64,000 nucleotides of DNA from assembly GCF_026191375.1 (NCBI RefSeq), contig NZ_JAODTL010000033.1, positions 62,001-126,000 of the forward strand, given 5' to 3'. Below the pieces are notes generated by a model. That model was not told where the DNA came from. It saw nothing but the letters and a program-made list of their open reading frames with translations, and searched no databases. Made by a program: the position numbers and the translations under genes. The stretch comes from Marinomonas pontica. Its GTDB lineage: Bacteria > Pseudomonadota > Gammaproteobacteria > Pseudomonadales > Marinomonadaceae. Positions 58,475 to 64,000 of this stretch are shown one piece after another. Position 1 is the stretch's first letter. Each line of letters begins with the position of its first letter.

Positions 58475-58779
58475 TATTTACCCAATTTATCTAGGGGTCG
58501 AAAGCAAACTTCGACCGGAGTCAAAAACTGCCGCTATATTGTCATAAGGTTGCGGAAAATTTAAGCATTAATCGCATTTTTTAAGCACAGTAATCCATAG
58601 ACAAAGCGTGATCTAACAAGGCTTTATGATTTATGTTTTCTGAACGAAACAGAATCACAATAAAGGACAATAAGATGCAGCAGAAAAGTGAATATGTATA
58701 ACGTTATGCGCACTAGTCAAAGACGCATAACGCTCACAATACAATGCAAACTAAAAAGAGTTCGCGTCAAAACATACGC
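58475..58779. other. ectC-ask gap with stem-loop and a tiny open frame
   Basis: The 305-base spacer contains a 9-base perfect inverted repeat CGTTATGCG / CGCATAACG (58702-58710 / 58724-58732) with no T-run. It also has a GTCGAA/TTCGAC hairpin near the ask start. On the plus strand an eight-codon frame (58675-58701) with AAAGGAC upstream ends right at the stem-loop. It probably carries a separate promoter for ask. Confidence 0.4.
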
Positions 58780-59169
58780 TTAATCAATTAACTCGTAAGC
58801 GCCTTCAGAGTTATGCACTTCTTTACCCGTGATTGGTGGGTTAAAAACACAAGCCAATTTCAGTTCTTTGAAGGCTCTCAAGGTATGCGCATCATGCTTA
58901 TCTAAGACATACACAACACCCGGTTTAATATGATGTTTTTGGCCTGTTTCGCGGCTTTCTACTTCGCCTTCGCCAGAGATGCAGTACACAGATTCAAGGT
59001 GATTTTGATAATGCATATCAAAATCTTTGCCTTCATAAATCGTCGTAATATGAAAAGAAAAACCCATGTTGTCTTCTTTCAACAACAAACGTGTGCTTTC
59101 CCAATTGCCATCTGGTGACACTACGCGGCGGTCGGTTTTTTCACATTCTGCTAAATCACGTGCAAACAT
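58780..59169 (-). CDS. ectC: Ectoine synthase EctC
   Basis: Cyclises N-gamma-acetyl-diaminobutyrate to ectoine, a compatible solute. The 129-residue cupin begins [19 protein letters not shown] and has the iron-binding cupin pattern in [18 protein letters not shown], with the conserved late His in [11 protein letters not shown]. The terminal [17 protein letters not shown] is typical. It lies 146 bases downstream of ectB on the same strand. The start ATG is preceded by AAGGAGAAAAG, a strong RBS. Confidence 0.97.
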   Translation of the reverse strand: MFARDLAECEKTDRRVVSPDGNWESTRLLLKEDNMGFSFHITTIYEGKDFDMHYQNHLESVYCISGEGEVESRETGQKHHIKPGVVYVLDKHDAHTLRAFKELKLACVFNPPITGKEVHNSEGAYELID

Positions 59170-59315
59170 TCTTTTCTCCTTATGATCCGAAGATCGATTA
59201 AATGCCGGTATCAGTACCGAAAGAAACTTGAGGTTTCGAACTTACTATTTACTTCACTCAAGTGAGGGACTGGAACCACCGTTAAAATAACGCAGCGGTT
59301 CCATGAGAAGAGGAA

Positions 59316-60629
59316 CTAGACAGCAATGTCATAGTTCTCATCGAAGTAGCTCTTGGCTTCTGGCATGTCGTCTTCCTTAGCACACACATCACGAATAGCG
59401 CGCTCTAGAATATCAATACCTTGTTTTAGTTCTTCATCGCTGATAATTAGAGGGCAAAGGAATTTAACCACCTGGTCATCAGCACCTGATGTTTCAATCA
59501 TCAGACCATTCTGGAAACATTTCTTGGTAATCTTGCCCGCCAACTCACCGCTAACACAGTTGATACCACGCATCATACCTCGACCTTGAAGGGTAAAGTT
59601 ACCTTCTCCAAACTCATTAACGATGGCTTGTGTACGCTCATGAATGTACTCACCTTTGCGCTTGATTTCTTTTTCAAATGCGTCGTCTTTCCAGTAAGTT
59701 TCAATCGCCACTTTAGCGGTAACAAACGCTAGGTTATTACCACGGAACGTACCGTTATGTTCGCCCGGCTTCCATTCATCTAATTCTGGACGCATTAGAA
59801 CAACCGCAAACGGAAGACCATAACCGCTCAATGATTTAGACATTGTAACAATGTCAGGTTTAATACCAGCGTCTTCAAAACTAAAGAAAGTACCCGTACG
59901 ACCACAACCTGCCTGAATATCATCGACAATCAATAGCACGCCGTGTTTTTTACATACAGCTTCTAAGTTTTGTAACCAGCCAAAGCTCGCGGCATTAATG
60001 CCACCTTCACCTTGCACAGTTTCAACAATCACTGCGGCTGGTGTATCAACACCACTACTGGAGTCAGACAACACTTTGTCTAGGTATTCTGTCGTCTCAA
60101 TACCCTCGCCCAAATAGCCATCAAACGGAACGGTTGAAACACCAGCACCCAAACTTGTACCTGCCGCGCCACGGTGATGGGAGTTACCCGTGACAGATAA
60201 CGCCCCCAAACTACAGCCATGGAAACCATTAGTGAAACTAATAACATTTTCACGGCCAGTAACGTTGCGCGCTAATTTTAATGCGGCTTCAACCGCATTC
60301 GTCCCTGTTGGACCGGTGAACTGCATCATGTATTCAAGGCCACGAGGCTCTAAAATGTATTTTTTGAACGTTTCCAGAAACTCGCCTTTGGCCTTTGTAT
60401 GCATATCAAGGCCATGTGTAATGCCGTCTTCCATGATGTATTCAACCAATTTTTTCTTAAAAACTGGATTGTTATGACCGTAGTTCAAAGTACCCGCACC
60501 CGCTAAGAAGTCGAGGTATTGGTTGCCTTCTTGGTCGTACAAATGCGCACCCAGTGCACGGTGAAAAACACGAGGGAAAGAGCGAGCGTAAGATTGTACT
60601 TCTGATTCAATTTCGTCAAAAATTTTCAT
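59316..60629 (-). CDS. ectB: Diaminobutyrate-2-oxoglutarate transaminase EctB
   Basis: PLP aminotransferase that makes L-2,4-diaminobutyrate from aspartate semialdehyde. The 437-residue protein has [12 protein letters not shown]-like start features, [14 protein letters not shown], the PLP Asp in [13 protein letters not shown] and the PLP Lys in [19 protein letters not shown] at 60629 is preferred over the frame start at 60680 because AGGATGATAACA precedes it and relatives begin [12 protein letters not shown]. It lies in the standard ectA-ectB-ectC order. Confidence 0.97.
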   Translation of the reverse strand: MKIFDEIESEVQSYARSFPRVFHRALGAHLYDQEGNQYLDFLAGAGTLNYGHNNPVFKKKLVEYIMEDGITHGLDMHTKAKGEFLETFKKYILEPRGLEYMMQFTGPTGTNAVEAALKLARNVTGRENVISFTNGFHGCSLGALSVTGNSHHRGAAGTSLGAGVSTVPFDGYLGEGIETTEYLDKVLSDSSSGVDTPAAVIVETVQGEGGINAASFGWLQNLEAVCKKHGVLLIVDDIQAGCGRTGTFFSFEDAGIKPDIVTMSKSLSGYGLPFAVVLMRPELDEWKPGEHNGTFRGNNLAFVTAKVAIETYWKDDAFEKEIKRKGEYIHERTQAIVNEFGEGNFTLQGRGMMRGINCVSGELAGKITKKCFQNGLMIETSGADDQVVKFLCPLIISDEELKQGIDILERAIRDVCAKEDDMPEAKSYFDENYDIAV

Positions 60630-60724
60630 ATTGTTATCATCCTTTAAATTAATTAAATAGTAGCTGTATTTAGAAAACAACGTCGAGAGCGAAAGCCTAG
60701 CTTTCCAGCGTCTCGGCTTCTAAA

Positions 60725-61234
60725 TCACACGGTTATTGGACCGATTCGAACGAGATGCTCGGTATCGTGTTGCCCTTTAAAATGATCCTGCTTATCAAAC
60801 AGGATAGATTCTTCTAACGAGGTACTAAGTTGATCGGCAAGGCGGCGGAACAATGCCCAAGAGCCATCATTTGTTGCGGTAATACTGGTTTCGATGAAAC
60901 GCACGCCAGAACAGCTAGATCGTTCAAGCAGTGATGAAACCATTTTCTTTGCCAGTCCCTGACCACGTGCTTTTTCACTTACGGCCACCTGCCAAACAAA
61001 TAACGTGTCTGGTCGGTTAGGGATCACATAGCCAGAAACAAAACCCACCAACTCACCATCTACTAAACGCGCTGCTATCGAAGTGTCACTAAAATGGCTT
61101 GCTTGCAGTAAGTTGCAATAAACGGAATTGGTGTCCAGTGGAGGGCACGATGCCACTAACTGGTGAATCGCCATTCCATCTGCTGCACTCGGTGCTGAAA
61201 ACACTATTTTTTTTGAATTCATACCTTTATCCAT
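60725..61234 (-). CDS. ectA: Diaminobutyrate acetyltransferase EctA
   Basis: GNAT-fold enzyme that acetylates diaminobutyrate using acetyl-CoA, the second step of ectoine synthesis. The 169-residue protein has VSGYVIPNRPDTLFVWQVAV (cut) and the acetyl-CoA loop VSEKARGQGLAKKMVSSLL. The specific SVYCNLLQASHF segment near residue 38 and FIETSITATNDGSWALF are conserved in EctA. Translation could also begin at Met5. First gene of the ectABC unit; its promoter region is 61235-61400. Confidence 0.96.
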   Translation of the reverse strand: MDKGMNSKKIVFSAPSAADGMAIHQLVASCPPLDTNSVYCNLLQASHFSDTSIAARLVDGELVGFVSGYVIPNRPDTLFVWQVAVSEKARGQGLAKKMVSSLLERSSCSGVRFIETSITATNDGSWALFRRLADQLSTSLEESILFDKQDHFKGQHDTEHLVRIGPITV

Positions 61235-61334
61235 TAGAAATCAAAGTATTTAACGTCTCTCAAAACTGAGTCGTTCTCTCATGTTTGCCATCTTAGTCGC
61301 AAGAAAAAGAAAGCAATTGATTTGATGTCTAAAC

Positions 61335-61340
61335 ATTATA
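61335..61340 (-). promoter_or_regulatory. Candidate -10 element of the ectABC promoter
   Basis: On the minus strand TATAAT lies about 100 bases upstream of the ectA start, preceded by AT-rich GGGATTTGTTTTTAAG. No good -35 (17 bases up is CTGGCC), which would fit an activated or sigma-S-type osmotic promoter, but this is inference from one hexamer. Confidence 0.4.
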
Positions 61341-61515
61341 CTTAAAAACAAATCCCTGGCCAGCATTTATTTAGAGATCTAATCATTACATAACTAACAT
61401 TTCTCATATTTATACCGCACCAAATTCAAAAAAATGCACTTAATAGAAGCAAATAGAATAAAAAAGTCTTTTTTTGTTGCATAAACGCACTGAAATTCGG
61501 AAAATCCTGCCCCTA

Positions 61516-61594
61516 TTCGGAGCTTTGCTTACCAGTTTCTTAACAAACTGGTAAAAGTGGGAAGCAATGGTTTGGCTATGAAACCAGCTCCGAA
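61516..61594 (+). ncRNA. Structured leader element, three-stem fold upstream of the Na+-dependent transporter
   Basis: A 79-base segment with nested perfect pairings. P1 is TTCGGAGCT (61516-61524) with AGCTCCGAA (61586-61594), nine pairs. Inside, P2 is TTGCT (61525-61529) with AGCAA (61563-61567), continued by TACCAGTTT (61530-61538) with AAACTGGTA (61545-61553), and a nine-base bulge AAAGTGGGA on its 3' side. P3 is GGTTT (61569-61573) with AAACC (61581-61585). The three stems meet with almost no unpaired bases. It ends 39 bases before the transporter ATG. This resembles a riboswitch-like or other cis-regulatory RNA. I recognise no known class, and there is no T-run, so it is not a simple terminator. 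Orientation is inferred from its closeness to the plus-strand gene. Confidence 0.6.
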
Positions 61595-61633
61595 CGCTGT
61601 TTATATATTGCTATCAATCATTTAGAGATAACT

Positions 61634-62992
61634 ATGACAAATAAAACATCAATCCAAGGCTCATGGGCGAGCCGATGGATTTTCATTTTAGCGGCAACAG
61701 GTTCCGCTGTTGGTTTAGGTAATATCTGGAAATTTCCTTACATCACAGGTGAAAACGGTGGTGGGGCTTTTGTATTAGTGTATTTGGCTTGCATATTATT
61801 GGTGGGTATCCCAATCATGATGGCCGAAGTATTCATTGGCCGTCGCGCTCGTAAAAACCCCATCAACGCCTTAAGCGATGTCGCAGAAGAATCAGAAGGT
61901 AGCCGCTCTTGGGGCATCATTGGCTTCATGGGAATGCTGTCTGGCGTTTTGATTTTCTCATTCTATTCTGTTGTGGGTGGCTGGGTATTACATTACATCA
62001 AGGCCATGGTAACGGGCGAAATGCTAGGCGTAACATCTGATGCGGCCGGCGCTACATTTGGTGCGTTATTGGCGGATCCGGCCACGTTGCTGGGTTGGCA
62101 CACACTCTTCAGCATCATGACAGTTGCCGTCGTTGCCGCTGGTATAAATAAAGGCATTGAAACAGCCACTCGCATCATGATGCCTGCGTTGTTTGTTCTT
62201 TTGATCATCTTACTTGGCTATGCCATGACAACCGATGGTTTTGCTCAGGGTTGGAACTTCATGTTCGAGTTTGATTTCAGCAAACTTACGTGGAACGCAG
62301 CGCTAATTGCATTAGGTCACTCGTTCTTTACCCTATCATTGGGTATGGGAACCATCATGGCTTATGGCTCATACATGACTCAAAAAGCGTCTATCGGTAA
62401 AACGGTATTGGCAATTGGTGCATTGGATACGCTGGTAGCATTGGTTGCAGGTTTGGCTATCTTCCCTATTATCTTCTCTAACGGAATGGATCCTGCGGCT
62501 GGTCCTGGCTTGATGTTTATCTCTTTGCCAGTTGCCTTTGGACAAATGCCATTCGGACAACTATTTGGCATCTTGTTCTTTGTTCTAGTCGGTGTTGCGG
62601 CATGGACCTCTGCGATTTCTTTGCTAGAGCCAACAGTGGCCTTCTTGGTAGAGCGTTTCAAAATGAAACGAATCACCGCTTCTATTGGTTTAGGAATTGT
62701 TGTTTGGGGACTGGGAATTGCGTGCCTAGGCTCATTCAGCTTCATGTCTGATGTCACGTTATTCGGCAAGAATACATTCGACTTCTTAGACTACATCACA
62801 GCCAATATTATGTTGCCATTGGGCGGCATCCTTATTGCTTTGTTTGCCGGCTGGGTAGTGAAAGACAAATTCGCTCAAGAAGAGCTTCAGCTTCCAAGCA
62901 CAGTGTACACGCTGTGGAATTTTTCCATGAAGTTCACTGCACCAATCGCTGTGGCGGTAGTACTGTATTTCTTGATCAATCCAATGTCTTAA
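61634..62992 (+). CDS. Sodium-dependent transporter, NSS (SNF) family
   Basis: A 452-residue inner-membrane symporter of the bacterial neurotransmitter:sodium symporter family with 11 or 12 membrane segments. The TM1 signature WASRWIFILAATGSAVGLGNIWKFPY (cut) carries the sodium and substrate-site residues (GSAVGLGNIW). TM2 follows with GGGAFVLVYLACILLVGIPIMMAE (cut). TM6 and TM8 regions (FFTLSLGMGTIMAYGSYM; VGVAAWTSAISLLEPTVAF) match. Substrates in this family include amino acids and betaines; none can be assigned. It sits beside the ectoine genes and behind a folded leader, so a link to salt or osmolyte response is plausible. An intrinsic terminator follows. Confidence 0.9.
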   Translation: MTNKTSIQGSWASRWIFILAATGSAVGLGNIWKFPYITGENGGGAFVLVYLACILLVGIPIMMAEVFIGRRARKNPINALSDVAEESEGSRSWGIIGFMGMLSGVLIFSFYSVVGGWVLHYIKAMVTGEMLGVTSDAAGATFGALLADPATLLGWHTLFSIMTVAVVAAGINKGIETATRIMMPALFVLLIILLGYAMTTDGFAQGWNFMFEFDFSKLTWNAALIALGHSFFTLSLGMGTIMAYGSYMTQKASIGKTVLAIGALDTLVALVAGLAIFPIIFSNGMDPAAGPGLMFISLPVAFGQMPFGQLFGILFFVLVGVAAWTSAISLLEPTVAFLVERFKMKRITASIGLGIVVWGLGIACLGSFSFMSDVTLFGKNTFDFLDYITANIMLPLGGILIALFAGWVVKDKFAQEELQLPSTVYTLWNFSMKFTAPIAVAVVLYFLINPMS

Positions 62993-63016
62993 ACCTAATC
63001 GGTTTACGATATAAAA

Positions 63017-63056
63017 AACCCCACTGGTGCTGATGCTTCAGTGGGGTTATTTTTTG
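63017..63056 (+). terminator. Intrinsic terminator of the NSS transporter gene
   Basis: AACCCCACTG (63017-63026) pairs with CAGTGGGGTT (63039-63048), followed by ATTTTTTG. A-run upstream makes it possibly bidirectional with the convergent DUF2061 gene. Confidence 0.9.
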
Positions 63057-63080
63057 TATGCGCAACACACTTTACTGACA

Positions 63081-63320
63081 TCACATGGATCTCAGAGCGT
63101 AGTTTTCACCAGCAGTACGAAGTGTACTACTCAATTCTGATGCAACGTCCGATTGCTGTACTTTATTCCAAATAATCTCATGGAAATAAAAAGCAACGGT
63201 GTTGATTGCCGGTTCTACAATGGCCACTAAACCACCCACCAATAGACTGCCAGTGATGAGATACGCGACCGAAAACGCAATTGAAAAGTGCATTACTGCG
63301 AAAGTCATTGTCTTAGCCAT
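63081..63320 (-). CDS. DUF2061 membrane protein
   Basis: A 79-residue protein with two hydrophobic segments (MTFAVMHFSIAFSVAYLITGS cut, and LLVGGLVAIVEPAINTVAFYFHEIIW cut). The motif EPAINTVAFYFHEIIW is the mark of DUF2061. Function unknown. The start is preceded by AAAGGAGATAAAAA, a strong RBS. Confidence 0.82.
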   Translation of the reverse strand: MAKTMTFAVMHFSIAFSVAYLITGSLLVGGLVAIVEPAINTVAFYFHEIIWNKVQQSDVASELSSTLRTAGENYALRSM

Positions 63321-63412
63321 TTTTTATCTCCTTTACTTAATTAATAGAGATAATAAATGACCGCATCAAATTGCAAAAATATATTATATAAATCCAATCA
63401 ATAGTTTTTTCC

Positions 63413-64000
63413 TTACTGTTGTACCGCAATCACTTGGTTCATAAAATCCATTACGCCATCGAAAGGGTCTGAATAGACTTTAACGCCATTGATCGTTGTC
63501 GCACCGGCTTCATGAGCTGCCAACCAAACACTGGCACCAACCACCCCCACAGGCCGCTCCCATTGCTGCATACTATTGAGTAAATCAGTGGTTTTGCTCG
63601 CCACATCCTGTTCACAAAATGCCAGCACCGACGACGCTTTGGTACCAGCGACCAGCTCTGACCAATCATCACTGTGCTGAACATTTGCGACCACTCGACA
63701 AGATAAGCCTTTGTCCATCAAAAGCGCGGCTGCCATATAACACCAAAGACTCCGCTGCCCCATTAACCCTGTAATAAGTACGTTTGAACGCGACTTTTGT
63801 TGAGCTTTAACTTGGTTAACCCTAGCGACCAATCCCCCCAACATAATCGACTCACAAAACGCGAGAGCCGCACTCTTACCCAATTGCTCAAAGCTTGGAA
63901 GCAACCAATCCTTCACCGCGATTTGTGCGGGATATTGAGAAAAAATTTGCTGATACATTTGCTCAATTTTGTCAGCTTGAAAGGCTTTCGCTGCGTTTAC
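63413..64000 (-). CDS. C-terminal part of a regulator with a cobalamin-binding-like domain, 5' end outside window
   Basis: The frame is open to the right edge, so the 195 visible residues are the C-terminal portion of a longer protein. An alpha-helical part (LLPSFEQLGKSAALAFCESIMLGG, cut) is followed by a Rossmann-like part (SNVLITGLMGQRSLWCYMAAALLMDKGL, cut). This layout matches the B12-binding-type region of MerR-family light or stress regulators (CarH/LitR group). The usual cobalamin ligand His (in DxHxxG) is replaced by MGQRSLW, so cobalamin binding by that route is unlikely. The N-terminal HTH cannot be seen, so MerR membership is inference. Confidence 0.45.
   Translation of the reverse strand, partial: VNAAKAFQADKIEQMYQQIFSQYPAQIAVKDWLLPSFEQLGKSAALAFCESIMLGGLVARVNQVKAQQKSRSNVLITGLMGQRSLWCYMAAALLMDKGLSCRVVANVQHSDDWSELVAGTKASSVLAFCEQDVASKTTDLLNSMQQWERPVGVVGASVWLAAHEAGATTINGVKVYSDPFDGVMDFMNQVIAVQQ

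Overview
The window is about 64 kb of chromosomal DNA from a gammaproteobacterium. The gene content and local gene orders (glnD-dapC-dapD-arsC-dapE; cysM-rlmD-relA-mazG beside a GacS/BarA kinase; lepA-lepB-rnc-era-recO-acpS; divergent glcB-aceA; ectABC plus an ectoine-type aspartate kinase) fit a marine, salt-tolerant member of the Oceanospirillales. Marinomonas is my best guess; this is inference from gene content and protein style, not a database result. No rRNA, tRNA, CRISPR array, insertion sequence or prophage was seen. It is mostly core genome with a few accessory genes.

Layout. 1-7.7 kb: nitrogen sensing (glnD, cut by the window edge), the succinylase branch of lysine/diaminopimelate synthesis (dapC, dapD, dapE), and panD. 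7.7-19.2 kb: thiol peroxidase, a membrane-anchored cold-shock-domain protein, slyX, rsmJ, tsaB-adk, ppc, and the stringent-response block rlmD-relA-mazG. 19.4-29.8 kb: cysM, a GacS/BarA-type hybrid kinase, acpS, recO, era, rnc, lepB, lepA, ribE. 30-33.8 kb: divergent glgC and glgA, then a periplasmic solute-binding protein. 34-39.6 kb: PBP1b and a Rieske protein followed by modABC. 39.6-45.2 kb: a MarR regulator with its divergent DUF2798 membrane gene and twin operators, HD phosphohydrolase, EamA exporter, DUF2057 protein, GGDEF cyclase, MgtC-like protein. 45.5-51.1 kb: glyoxylate shunt (glcB-aceA) with a divergent large XRE regulator. 51.4-56.9 kb: a PRPP-synthetase-like protein, an unknown protein, a DksA-type zinc-finger protein, HupE/UreJ and a CHASE-GGDEF-EAL protein. 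57-61.2 kb: ectoine synthesis. 61.2-64 kb: a strongly folded leader before a Na+-dependent NSS-family transporter, DUF2061, and the C-terminal part of a regulator cut by the edge.

Sequence quality. Between about 2.5 and 37 kb, eight genes (dapC, dapE, relA, acpS, rnc, glgA, mrcB and a Rieske gene) have their frame broken by twelve single-base indels, most of them in or beside short homopolymers. Several of these genes are normally essential, so I read these as sequencing or assembly errors and annotate the full-length genes. I saw none beyond 37 kb.

The least explained signal is the RNA-like fold at 61516-61594: a 9-bp closing stem around two hairpins, just upstream of the transporter and beside the osmolyte genes. 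Other items of note are the two overlapping palindromes that run almost into the start codon of the glyoxylate-shunt regulator, the twin MarR operators, and the membrane-anchored cold-shock protein.
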